DNA of 15,003 nucleotides. Origin: Bacteroidota bacterium (GTDB taxonomy: Bacteria; Bacteroidota; Bacteroidia; J057). The translations under genes were made by a program, and so were the position numbers. Below the pieces are notes generated by a model, which worked only from the letters and a program-made list of their open reading frames with translations, was not told the origin of the DNA and ran no database searches. Shown in pieces: positions 1 to 7,117 of this stretch. Each line of letters opens with the position of its first letter. The first letter of the stretch is position 1. The stretch covers positions 1-15,003 of the forward strand of contig RDXT01000817.1 of assembly GCA_004292985.1 (NCBI GenBank). Reading direction: 5' to 3'.

Positions 1-1017
1 GAAGCGGAGTATTCAAATGCATTTAAGGGTGCATATACCGAATGGTACCCCAATGGCCAGAAAAAGTACGAGGGGCAGATGAGGGATGGCGTCCAAAACG
101 GTATCTGGCTCACCTATCACGAAAACGGAGCGCTCAAAGCCCGGCAGACGTATCTATATGGCATATTGATCGGGGCTGAAAAATTCTATTCGGAGCAGGG
201 CCAGCTGACCGACAGCAGTTTCTACCGGGGAGGCATGCGCTCCGGCAAACGGATCACATGGAGCAACTCCGGCGCCATACGCTCGGAAACGCTCTATGAA
301 AAAGGCAGCCTTACAGGCCTTCAGCGCTATTATTATGCTTCCGGAGCGCTGCATTATGAGGAGTTGTGCAACGACAGTATCTGCTCGGTGGTATCCTGCC
401 GCGACAGCCTGGGCCAGGTACTGCTTGAAAACGGCAGTGGCATTTTTCGCACCTATCACCCGAATGGTCAGGTAGCTTCTGAATCGGGTTATGTGGAAGG
501 GGTGCAACAGAGCATACAAAGATGGGACCCACAGGGGCAACTGAGATTCCAGGCCCAGTACAAGGCCGACATCATACGTAGTTTTTCGGTATTTGACTCT
601 GTGGGCAGGGCTCTCTGGAGTTGCGAAAGTAAGTTCTTCAACGAAAAGGATTCGATACTCATCTGGAGAGTCAACCAATACCGCCCGGCGGATAGCTTAG
701 ATGCTGTGCACGACGTTTTTTCACCCTATCCTTTTCTGGAGGCAGAGCCTAAGCCCATGAATATGGACGAGATACGAACGAAAGTAGGCTACCCGAAGGT
801 GGCCCGAGACCTCGGCATACAAGGTAATGTAATTGCCTGGGTGCTGGTTGAACCTGACGGGAAAGTCGCAGCTGCACGGGTGGTGAGTACCTACATTCCT
901 TTGCTGGAGGAGCAGGTCTTAGATCACATATATAAACTGCGTTTCGATCCCGGTATCCAGCAGGGGGAAGCTACCCGCTTCTGGGTGAATATTCCCTTTA
1001 GTTTTAAGCTGTTGTAA
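1..1017 (+). CDS. MORN/YwqK-type repeat protein with TonB C-terminal domain (5' truncated)
   Basis: The reading frame is open to the left edge, so the gene starts outside the window; 338 residues are visible. Residues about 12-165 consist of degenerate 22-24-residue MORN-2/YwqK-type repeats of the pattern Y-x-N/S-G-x-L/I...Y-x-x-G-x-x-x-G (EWYPNGQ, TYHENGAL, FYSEQGQL, YYYASGAL, TYHPNGQV). Residues about 253-338 match a TonB C-terminal domain: a YPKVARDLGIQGNV start, a VEPDGKV turn and a terminal NIPFSF strand. Combining these two parts is common in Bacteroidota cell-envelope proteins. The TonB-like part could contact a TonB-dependent receptor or another envelope partner, but no substrate can be inferred. 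No membrane anchor is visible, which is expected given the missing N-terminus. Proteins of this type are often auto-named 'antitoxin YwqK'; nothing here supports a toxin-antitoxin role. The gene converges on the aldehyde dehydrogenase with only nine bases between the stop codons. Confidence 0.85.
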   Translation, partial: EAEYSNAFKGAYTEWYPNGQKKYEGQMRDGVQNGIWLTYHENGALKARQTYLYGILIGAEKFYSEQGQLTDSSFYRGGMRSGKRITWSNSGAIRSETLYEKGSLTGLQRYYYASGALHYEELCNDSICSVVSCRDSLGQVLLENGSGIFRTYHPNGQVASESGYVEGVQQSIQRWDPQGQLRFQAQYKADIIRSFSVFDSVGRALWSCESKFFNEKDSILIWRVNQYRPADSLDAVHDVFSPYPFLEAEPKPMNMDEIRTKVGYPKVARDLGIQGNVIAWVLVEPDGKVAAARVVSTYIPLLEEQVLDHIYKLRFDPGIQQGEATRFWVNIPFSFKLL

Positions 1018-1026
1018 ATAAAGTCC

Positions 1027-2454
1027 TCACAAAATCCGCTTAAATGCATTGAGCAGCGCCCGCTTGAGGTCATTATAGGGCGGGTACAAAAAGGACATCG
1101 TAGCCCATTTCCGGACCATCACCCCGCGCTCATGCGAAAACTCCCGGAAGGCCGCATAGCCCGTAGAGCTGCCCTGGCCGCTGTTGTTGATTCCCCCGAA
1201 AGGCAGTTCCATGTGGCCAAAATGAAGCATCGTATCATTGACCATCACAGGCCCTGAGCGGGTATTGCTGAGGATAAAATCGATATTCAGCTTATTGGTA
1301 CTCATAAAATACATCGTCAGCGGACGCGGGCGTGCATTAATATAACGCACTACTTCATCGGGCGAGTCGTAGGGAATCACCGACAGCAGCGGCCCGAATA
1401 TTTCCTCCTGGGTAATGAGCATATCGTCGCTGACATCCGTGAGCAGGGTCGGCTCGATAAAGCGCTCTTCGGCTACGGTCTTCCCGCCCTGCAAAATCCG
1501 GGCGCCTTTGGCAAGTGCGTCGTCGAGCAGGCGCTTGACCCGCACAAACTGGCGGTCGCTTGCCAGCCGGGCCAGGGTGGGTGATTGATGTGCCGCACCG
1601 GGGCCGCCGCTCATGTTGTCCATCGCTTCGGTGTATGCGCTGACAAAGGCATCTACCTTCGAGCGGTGCACCAGCGCGTAGTCAGAGGCAATACAGGTCT
1701 GCCCGCAATTGATAAACTTACTCCACACCGCCTGATTGATAATCGCCGGGATCTGGGCGCTTTCGTCTATGATCAGGGGCGACTTGCCGCCCAGCTCCAG
1801 CGTAACACTGGCCAGGTGCTCGGCAGCGGCGTGCATTACGGCCTTGCCCACCTGCGGGCTTCCGGTAAAATAAATATGGTTAAATGGCTGAGCCAGAAGC
1901 TCCTGAGCTACGGAAACGTCCCCTTCTACCACCGCTACTTCCTCTTCTGTAAATATTTCGCGGGCCATTTTAGCCATCCATGCAGAGGTGTGCGAGGTGA
2001 TCTCAGAGGGTTTGAGGATCGTGACATTACCTGCGGCAATCGAATAAATCAGCGGGGCGAGCGAGATATTAATGGGATAATTCCAGGGCGAAAGAATGAG
2101 TACATTTCCCTTGGACTCGGGCTGGAGGTAGCCCGCAGTGCCCGTAAAAATCAGTGGTGTGGGCACCTGGCGCACTTTCATCCATTTGTCGAGGTTTGAC
2201 GTAACGTATCTCGCTGCCTGCAAAACAATGGAGATTTCACTCAGCAGCACCTCTTCGGGAGACTTCCGGAAGTCTTTGTACATCGCCTCGCTGATCTCCT
2301 GCGTATGGGCGACCACATAGTCTCTCAGGCGCAGGATCATCTCTTTGCGATGGCTGACAGAGGTTTGTCCCTGGGCAAACGCATGGGCGCGCTGCTTCTC
2401 AAACAGGGCTTTGATATCGGTCGTTTTGGGAAGGGCTTCGGCAAGCAGGCTCAT
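1027..2454 (-). CDS. aldehyde dehydrogenase, class-3-like (NAD(P)+-dependent)
   Basis: This enzyme should oxidise an aldehyde to the carboxylic acid with NAD(P)+ in the cytoplasm. Numbered from the ATG at 2454 (475 residues), it shows the PWNYP oxyanion/cofactor segment (Asn125), the KPSE cofactor motif (about 148-151), FTGSPQVGK in the Rossmann fold (about 196-204), the general base Glu220 in ELGGKSP, the catalytic Cys254 in NCGQTC, and EEIFGPLL (about 350-357). GQTCIA-x-DY and the short, hydrophobic C-terminus fit the ALDH3/fatty-aldehyde dehydrogenase branch. I chose 2454 because the frame upstream, open to an alternative start at 2523, encodes a hydrophobic stretch with no ALDH similarity and contains a promoter-like element. 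Length and motifs are complete. The substrate cannot be read from sequence; medium- or long-chain fatty aldehydes are plausible. It stands alone, divergent from the copper-type cluster. Confidence 0.93.
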   Translation of the reverse strand: MSLLAEALPKTTDIKALFEKQRAHAFAQGQTSVSHRKEMILRLRDYVVAHTQEISEAMYKDFRKSPEEVLLSEISIVLQAARYVTSNLDKWMKVRQVPTPLIFTGTAGYLQPESKGNVLILSPWNYPINISLAPLIYSIAAGNVTILKPSEITSHTSAWMAKMAREIFTEEEVAVVEGDVSVAQELLAQPFNHIYFTGSPQVGKAVMHAAAEHLASVTLELGGKSPLIIDESAQIPAIINQAVWSKFINCGQTCIASDYALVHRSKVDAFVSAYTEAMDNMSGGPGAAHQSPTLARLASDRQFVRVKRLLDDALAKGARILQGGKTVAEERFIEPTLLTDVSDDMLITQEEIFGPLLSVIPYDSPDEVVRYINARPRPLTMYFMSTNKLNIDFILSNTRSGPVMVNDTMLHFGHMELPFGGINNSGQGSSTGYAAFREFSHERGVMVRKWATMSFLYPPYNDLKRALLNAFKRIL

Positions 2455-2487
2455 AGGGGGTGGCTTAAAAAGCAGGATGTGAAAGAA

Positions 2488-2520
2488 GAAAGGTAGCAAC
2501 AATTTTGCAATCTCGGGCAA
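2488..2520 (-). promoter_or_regulatory. candidate promoter for the aldehyde dehydrogenase gene
   Basis: On the minus strand TTG (2518-2520) lies 22 bases before TACCTTTC (2488-2495). The latter matches seven of eight positions of the Bacteroidota -7 element TAnnTTTG. It sits 33 bases before the chosen ATG at 2454, which supports that start over the longer frame. Found by eye only. Confidence 0.3.
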
Positions 2521-2529
2521 CAAAAGTCA

Positions 2530-2560
2530 TTGAAATAGTCCCCGGATTGTGTTTCTTTTG
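2530..2560 (+). promoter_or_regulatory. candidate promoter for the Cx3C/MbnP/MbnH-like cluster
   Basis: TTG (2530-2532) is followed after 20 bases by TTCTTTTG (2553-2560), which differs from the Bacteroidota -7 consensus TAnnTTTG only at its second base. Only eight bases separate it from the ATG at 2569, so a transcript would have almost no leader. It lies back to back with the ALDH promoter candidate. Confidence 0.35.
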
Positions 2561-2568
2561 TAACAGAT

Positions 2569-2943
2569 ATGTCAAAACTCAATGCCATTGTCCTGATCCT
2601 GCTTGTCACAGCCCAGCTGGTGATCAAGATGGGAGTGATTGGCTATTTTGAGGTTAACCGGGACTATATCGCTTCAGAACGCTGTATCAACCGGGATCGC
2701 CCTGCCCTTCATTGCGAAGGCCAGTGTTTCCTGATGCAAAAGCTGAAGCAGGCAGAACCCCGCCAGCCTTCGGGCGTAGTGGCGCTGCTGTCGAACATGG
2801 AGATCGCTGTATTTACCCTCCCCGCAGCGGATGAAGTACGCAGCTTCTCTGATCCGGCCCGGCAAATCACTCCCTTCCTCATGTCCAACTCCGGACTGAG
2901 CTTCCCCGCCGACATTTTCCGCCCGCCGCCTGCCAGCGTGTAA
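2569..2943 (+). CDS. small membrane-anchored Cx3C-motif protein of unknown function
   Basis: This 124-residue protein starts with one hydrophobic segment (about 5-26), either an uncleaved anchor or a signal sequence, so the rest probably lies in the periplasm. A short conserved-looking block follows: YFEVNRDYI, then Cys39-I-N-R-D-R-P and the Cx3C motif C49-E-G-Q-C53. From memory, similar small Bacteroidota proteins carry the same 'C-N-x-D-x-P...C-x-G-x-C' block and occur near envelope metal-handling genes, but I know no assigned function. A Cx3C pair is the copper-binding arrangement in Sco proteins; this protein shows no thioredoxin fold, so the likeness stops at the motif. The C-terminal half (about 65-124) looks unstructured and ends proline-rich. 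It is the first gene of the + strand cluster, 98 bases ahead of the MbnP-like gene. A role in copper handling is inference from context. Confidence 0.75.
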   Translation: MSKLNAIVLILLVTAQLVIKMGVIGYFEVNRDYIASERCINRDRPALHCEGQCFLMQKLKQAEPRQPSGVVALLSNMEIAVFTLPAADEVRSFSDPARQITPFLMSNSGLSFPADIFRPPPASV

Positions 2944-3041
2944 CAACTGCGACCACAAGCGCCGATGATTCCTCTCTGTGAAGGAGGATACGGCATGCAC
3001 ATTTCCTTTTTTCTATTACACAAACTGTCATTTTTTTTCCA

Positions 3042-3803
3042 ATGAAATTCTCACGCATTCTCCTCATACCGGCTCTTGCCGCTACGCTTTTTATTTCTGC
3101 CTGTAAAGAAGACCTGCCCGGCACAGGAACCCTCAGTGTCGAACTGGAGCACCTTTTTGACACCAAAGCCCTCGAACTCAACACCGCAACTCCCTATGTG
3201 AGTGGCAGCGCTGAAGAGATCACCTTTACCACTTTTAAATACTATATCAGCAATGTCAGGCTGCAAAAGGCCGACGGTACGGAATGGGCCGAGCCGGAGA
3301 GCTACCGCCTGATAGACCTCGCCAATGCCGCCAGCACCCTGATGACCTTCGACAGTGTGCCCGAGGGTGAGTACACGGGTATCACCTTTACCATCGGTGT
3401 GGACAGCCTCCGCAATGTTTCCGGCGCTCAGACGGGCGCCCTCAGCCCCTCCAACGAAATGTTCTGGAGCTGGAACTCAGGCTATATCTTCCTCAAAGCC
3501 GAAGGCAACTCGCCCCAGGCTTCGGGCGGCAAGTTTGAGTTTCACATCGGTGGCTTCCGCAATGCCAACAATACCAACGCTTTGCAGGAGGTGGAAATCA
3601 GCTTCGGGGGCGAGTCGCTCAAAACCGGATCCAAAGAGGAGCCGGAACTGCACCTGAGCGTAAATGCCAAGGAGTTTTTCGATGGCCATCACACTGCGCT
3701 GAAGCTGGCTGAGCTCTCTGTTGTGCATATGCCCGGCGCAGACGCAATCGAAATCGCCGAAAACTACCACGCGATGTTCGAGTTTGAGCATATCCACCAG
3801 TAA
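3042..3803 (+). CDS. mbnP-like: MbnP-family copper-binding lipoprotein
   Basis: This 253-residue protein has a lipoprotein signal (lipobox ISA-C21). It matches the MbnP family by the TFKYYISNVRL segment (about 64-74), the aromatic block FWSWNSGYIFLKAEG (141-155) and a C-terminus with MFEFEHIH (245-252). In methanotrophs MbnP works with the dihaem enzyme MbnH, which converts one tryptophan to kynurenine; this permits Cu(I) binding in the periplasm. Trp82, Trp142 and Trp144 are the only tryptophans here, and the latter two lie in the conserved block. Histidines at 37, 168, 216, 217, 229, 243, 250 and 252 are possible ligands. The next gene, ten bases downstream, encodes the expected dihaem partner, which strongly supports the call. 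Copper binding itself is inferred from the family. The lipid anchor would hold it to a membrane, probably the outer membrane. No clear promoter is visible in the 98 bases upstream, so it is likely cotranscribed with the preceding gene. Confidence 0.85.
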   Translation: MKFSRILLIPALAATLFISACKEDLPGTGTLSVELEHLFDTKALELNTATPYVSGSAEEITFTTFKYYISNVRLQKADGTEWAEPESYRLIDLANAASTLMTFDSVPEGEYTGITFTIGVDSLRNVSGAQTGALSPSNEMFWSWNSGYIFLKAEGNSPQASGGKFEFHIGGFRNANNTNALQEVEISFGGESLKTGSKEEPELHLSVNAKEFFDGHHTALKLAELSVVHMPGADAIEIAENYHAMFEFEHIHQ

Positions 3804-3813
3804 GCCCGGACCT

Positions 3814-4851
3814 GTGCGACACAGAATCCGGCTGAAACTCCTCCTTGCCCCGCTGCTGCTCCTGGCCGCGTGCAGGGAGGGTGTGCCTGGGCCGCAGCTT
3901 CCTTTTACGGAAGTTGCGGCCCCCGCTTATTTTCCCGAGGCGCAGTACCGTTTTGAAAAAAATCCATTGACGCAGAAGGGTTTCGAGCTGGGAAGAAGGC
4001 TGTTTTACGACCCCATTCTTTCGATAGATTCGACCGTTTCCTGTGCCAGTTGCCACAAGCAGTCTGCGGCATTTTCCGATCCGGGGCTGGCCCTGAGTCC
4101 AGGGGTAAATGGGCTGAAGGGCACGCGAAATAGTCCTGCGCTTTTTAATCTCGCCTGGAACAAGGCTTTTATGTGGGATGGCGGGGTTAATCACATCGAG
4201 ATCATGCCCCTGGCGCCGATCACCAACCCGGTGGAGATGAACCAGAAACTCAGCCACCTGATGGCCCGGCTGAAGGCGCATCCGGAGTATCCCCGGCAAT
4301 TTCGCGAGGCATTTGGGAAGGAGGAGATAGACGACCAGCAGTTTTTCTATGCTCTGGCGCAGTTTATGGGAAATATGGTCTCGGCCAATGCCCCTTATGA
4401 CGAGTTTCGCCAGGGAATCCGCCCGCTGAGTGCCTCTGAAGAGGCCGGACGTCTGCTGTTTGAGCAAACATGCAGCACCTGCCACGCCACAGCCCTGTTT
4501 ACCGACCACAGCTACCACAACAATGGGCTGGAAAGCAACCCCAGCGACACCGGACTGGAGCGCATAGACCTTAATCCGGCGAGCAGGGGCAAATTTAAAA
4601 CCCCCAGCCTGCGCAACATCGCCCTCACGGCCCCCTACATGCACGACGGGCGCTTTCAGACGCTCAGAGAAGTTCTCGATTTTTATGATTCGGGGGTAAA
4701 GGTATCGCCGACCCTCGATCCTGCGCTGAATGCCGGTCCGCGTCCGGGTATCCCTTTGACAGAGGCAGATAAGCAGCACTTGCTTTCTTTTCTGAACTGC
4801 CTCACCGACTCCGTTTTTGTCAGCAATCCTATGTACCAGGCACCCAGGTAA
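3814..4851 (+). CDS. mbnH-like: MauG/MbnH-like dihaem cytochrome c peroxidase lipoprotein
   Basis: I chose the GTG at 3814, ten bases after the MbnP stop, because it directly precedes a basic, leucine-rich lipoprotein signal ending LLAA-C20. The longer open frame only overlaps MbnP and has no signal-like start. The 345-residue protein carries two c-type haem sites, C77-A-S-C-H81 and C220-S-T-C-H224, with the family landmarks GRRLFYDP (about 60-67), RNSPALFN (about 105-112), MWDGG (120-124), KTPSLRN (262-268) and APYMHDGRF (273-281). This is the bacterial cytochrome c peroxidase/MauG superfamily, acting in the periplasm. Classical members reduce H2O2; MauG and MbnH instead use high-valent haem to modify a partner protein. 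The tight pairing with MbnP favours MbnH-like tryptophan oxidation of MbnP. Whether Tyr275 or Met276 is the distal haem ligand, a MauG versus peroxidase difference, needs an alignment. The next gene starts one base after its stop. Confidence 0.9.
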   Translation: MRHRIRLKLLLAPLLLLAACREGVPGPQLPFTEVAAPAYFPEAQYRFEKNPLTQKGFELGRRLFYDPILSIDSTVSCASCHKQSAAFSDPGLALSPGVNGLKGTRNSPALFNLAWNKAFMWDGGVNHIEIMPLAPITNPVEMNQKLSHLMARLKAHPEYPRQFREAFGKEEIDDQQFFYALAQFMGNMVSANAPYDEFRQGIRPLSASEEAGRLLFEQTCSTCHATALFTDHSYHNNGLESNPSDTGLERIDLNPASRGKFKTPSLRNIALTAPYMHDGRFQTLREVLDFYDSGVKVSPTLDPALNAGPRPGIPLTEADKQHLLSFLNCLTDSVFVSNPMYQAPR

Positions 4852-4852
4852 T

Positions 4853-5779
4853 ATGAAATACTTTTTGCTATCTCTTTGTCTTTCAGGCGTTTTACTCGCT
4901 TTTTTTCCTGCCCCGGTCCGCGCCTGCGATGTGTGCGGCTGTTCGGTCGGCGGGAGTTATCTGGGTATCCTGCCCCAGTTTAGCCGCAACTTTGCCGGGC
5001 TTAAATACAAGTACCGCAGCTTTGGCTTCGCAGGGGTGCTTCCGGCCCATGAGGGCGAAGTGATGCCCCTCGAAGACCAGTTTCAGACCTGGGAAGCATG
5101 GGGCCGTTTTCATCTCGGAAAAAAATGGCAGCTATTTGCTTTCGTGCCTGTCTCCCAGAACCTCCGCGTGCTCGAAAGTGGCAATACCCGTCTGCGGGGC
5201 ATCGGCGATGCTTCCCTGATGGCCTATTATTCCCTTCTCAACACCGGAGACAGCGCAAAACACGTCTGGAAACACAATCTCATGGCCGGAGGGGGCGTAA
5301 AGATGCCCACAGGCAAGTACCAGCAGCGGAATGCGGACTATGAGCTGCTTCCCCAGGCTTTTCAGCTGGGATCGGGGGCCTATAGCTTCTCTGCAAATGT
5401 GAATTATACCGTCAGATATAAAAAAATGGGCTTGAATACGGAGTTTCAATACCGGAAAAGCAGCTATAATGAACTTCAGTACCGCTTTGGAGATCAGATA
5501 AGTGCGGCAGCTACTTTTTTTTACTGGAAAAATGTGCGGCGCTTTACCTTTTTGCCGAATGTGGGACTCTTTGCGGAGAAAATCGGGCAGGATTTTCAGT
5601 ACAAGGTACACGTAGCCGAAACAGGCAGCACCAATCTGTATGCTACGGCGGGTGTGGAGACTTATTACAAGCGATTAGCGCTTGGGCTCAGTGTGCAGCA
5701 GCCCCTGAAGCAGCAAGTATCTGAGTATCAACCCCGGAGCCGCAGCCGCCTGAGTGCGAATGTGTCGGTTCTTTTCTGA
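4853..5779 (+). CDS. outer-membrane beta-barrel candidate with N-terminal CDVCGC motif
   Basis: The ATG at 4853 follows the previous stop by one base and begins a clear signal peptide; 308 residues in all. Cleavage after VRA (residue 24) would leave Cys25 at or next to the mature N-terminus, giving C25-D-V-C28-G-C30. The rest is rich in alternating aromatic strands and turns (for example FAGLKYKYRSF, YSFSANVNYTVRYKKMGLNTEF, VGLFAEKIG, RLSANVSVLF) with a terminal Phe, as in outer-membrane barrels of the 'phenol MetA-degradation/transporter' type. I do not know a function for this CxxCxC version. CxxCxC is a plausible soft-metal (copper) site at the periplasmic or surface end. Near-coupled translation with the MbnH-like gene suggests a shared role, perhaps passing copper across the outer membrane; that is inference. 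A lipobox reading (VRA-C) is possible but Arg at -2 is unusual. Confidence 0.8.
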   Translation: MKYFLLSLCLSGVLLAFFPAPVRACDVCGCSVGGSYLGILPQFSRNFAGLKYKYRSFGFAGVLPAHEGEVMPLEDQFQTWEAWGRFHLGKKWQLFAFVPVSQNLRVLESGNTRLRGIGDASLMAYYSLLNTGDSAKHVWKHNLMAGGGVKMPTGKYQQRNADYELLPQAFQLGSGAYSFSANVNYTVRYKKMGLNTEFQYRKSSYNELQYRFGDQISAAATFFYWKNVRRFTFLPNVGLFAEKIGQDFQYKVHVAETGSTNLYATAGVETYYKRLALGLSVQQPLKQQVSEYQPRSRSRLSANVSVLF

Positions 5780-5839
5780 GGGATTTATATGTAAACTCCG
5801 GGCTTGGCGGTTTCAGCCGCTTTTCCTACCTTACCTCCT

Positions 5840-7045
5840 GTGTTTATCTCCTTCTTCCTCGACCTGCGCCGCAACGGCATCAGGTGCTCCCTTCAGGAGT
5901 ACCTCGACCTGCTGCAATCGCTCCGGAGTGGTCTCGGCGGCCCTGACCTGGACGACCTCTATGCCATCAGCCGCAGCCTGCTCGTGAAGCGGGAGGAGCA
6001 GTTCGATGCATTCGACCGGGTCTTTGGGCAGTATTTCCGGGGCAAAGAAAGTCCTCAGAATGAGCCTCTTACGGAAATTCCCGAAGAGTGGCTCCGCGAG
6101 GAACTCACCCGCGTACTCAGCCCCGAAGAGCTGGCAGAATGGGAAGCCTCCGGCGGGATGGAAGCATTAATAGAACAACTGCGGCAGGGAAACTCCTCCG
6201 ACCAGGAAGGCGAAGGGTATGGCCCCGGCAATACCCGCCCCGAAGGTTCGGATGGCACCTATGAAGACGGCGAAAGGCGCGGAGGCAAAAGCAAGGACCG
6301 CAACGCCCGCAAGGTCTGGGAAACGCGGCAGTATGCCAACCTCGACGAAAACGCCGAACTCAACACCCGCAACCTCAAAATGGCCCTGCGCCGCCTGCGC
6401 ATCCTCACGCGCGAAGGCAGGGGCGAGGAACTGGACCTGGGCCAGACCATCCGCCGCACCTCCGAAAATGCAGGTATGCTCGACATCCGCATGCAGGCAC
6501 CCCGGCGCAACCATGTGAAAGTGCTGCTGCTGCTCGACATCGGCGGCTCGATGGATGACCATATAGAGCTGTGCTCAAGGCTTTTCAGTGCCGCAAAGCA
6601 TGAATTTAAGCACCTGGAGTTCTACTATTTTCACAACTGCGTCTATGAATATGTGTGGCGCGACAACCGCCGCCGCTTCAGTGAGCGGATTCCCACCTGG
6701 CAACTGCTCAATACCTACAACCGCGACTACAAAGTGATCTGGGTCGGCGATGCGGCCATGTCTCCGGTCGAAATCCTCTATCCCGGCGGCAGCGTGGAGC
6801 ACCACAATCCCGAGTCAGGACAGGTCTGGCTCCAGCGTTTTCTGGAGCACTATCCTTCCAATGTATGGCTCAACCCCAGTCCGGACTATGGCTGGAACTA
6901 TTTTCCTTCCACTGGTCTGATCCGGAAAATGTTTGATCTGCGGATGTTTCCGCTCACGCCTGCGGGCATCCGGCTGGCGATGAAGTCTCTGAAAGACAGG
7001 CGCATACACTACGGCGACGAAGACAGTGCCCGCACCTTCCGTTAA
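5840..7045 (+). CDS. von Willebrand factor A (CoxE-like) domain protein
   Basis: This 401-residue cytoplasmic protein belongs to the CoxE-like VWA family. I prefer the GTG at 5840 because the protein then starts VFISFFLDLRR, where relatives begin with MFISFF-like sequence as far as I recall; the TTG at 5804 is possible. An N-terminal helical region (1-100) is followed by a Gly/Glu/Asp-rich linker (about 116-158), a conserved helical stretch (about 168-215) and the VWA domain from about 225. The metal site reads D233-I-G-G-S237: Gly replaces the first serine of the canonical DxSxS. GDAAMSP (304-310) and a C-terminal MFPLT-x-AG segment complete the fold. Members usually work with a MoxR-type AAA+ ATPase on an unknown target or in metal-centre maturation. 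No such ATPase is in this window. It may be a separate unit 60 bases after the barrel gene: TTG (5804-5806), 20 bases, then TACCTTAC (5827-5834) is a weak promoter candidate. Confidence 0.87.
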   Translation: MFISFFLDLRRNGIRCSLQEYLDLLQSLRSGLGGPDLDDLYAISRSLLVKREEQFDAFDRVFGQYFRGKESPQNEPLTEIPEEWLREELTRVLSPEELAEWEASGGMEALIEQLRQGNSSDQEGEGYGPGNTRPEGSDGTYEDGERRGGKSKDRNARKVWETRQYANLDENAELNTRNLKMALRRLRILTREGRGEELDLGQTIRRTSENAGMLDIRMQAPRRNHVKVLLLLDIGGSMDDHIELCSRLFSAAKHEFKHLEFYYFHNCVYEYVWRDNRRRFSERIPTWQLLNTYNRDYKVIWVGDAAMSPVEILYPGGSVEHHNPESGQVWLQRFLEHYPSNVWLNPSPDYGWNYFPSTGLIRKMFDLRMFPLTPAGIRLAMKSLKDRRIHYGDEDSARTFR

Positions 7046-7074
7046 AACTTTTACCATCGGCGAAAAGCCCGGCG

Positions 7075-7107
7075 TTTGCTTCCCTCGGTCTAATATGCGT
7101 ATCTTTA
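7075..7107 (+). promoter_or_regulatory. candidate promoter for the Lon-domain gene
   Basis: TTTG (7075-7078), a 21-base spacer and TATCTTTA (7100-7107) match the Bacteroidota -33 TTTG and -7 TAnnTTTG pattern with one mismatch. The element ends ten bases before the ATG at 7118 and lies outside the preceding gene, implying separate transcription with a very short leader. Confidence 0.45.
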
Positions 7108-7117
7108 GGGAAGATAT

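Noticed and set aside
1..1017. A YwqK-type toxin-antitoxin locus
   Set aside because: No toxin gene lies beside it, and the C-terminal TonB-like domain points to an envelope role.
2455..2523. A longer N-terminus for the aldehyde dehydrogenase with a hydrophobic segment
   Set aside because: It has no ALDH similarity and contains a plausible promoter; such enzymes are normally cytoplasmic with no N-terminal anchor.
3721..3813. A longer N-terminus for the dihaem enzyme overlapping MbnP
   Set aside because: It would add 31 unrelated residues before the lipoprotein signal; GTG at 3814 gives a standard signal peptide.
3619..4779. A 386-codon minus-strand frame opposite the dihaem peroxidase gene
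   Set aside because: The + strand has two CxxCH sites and a lipobox; the antisense product has no family features.
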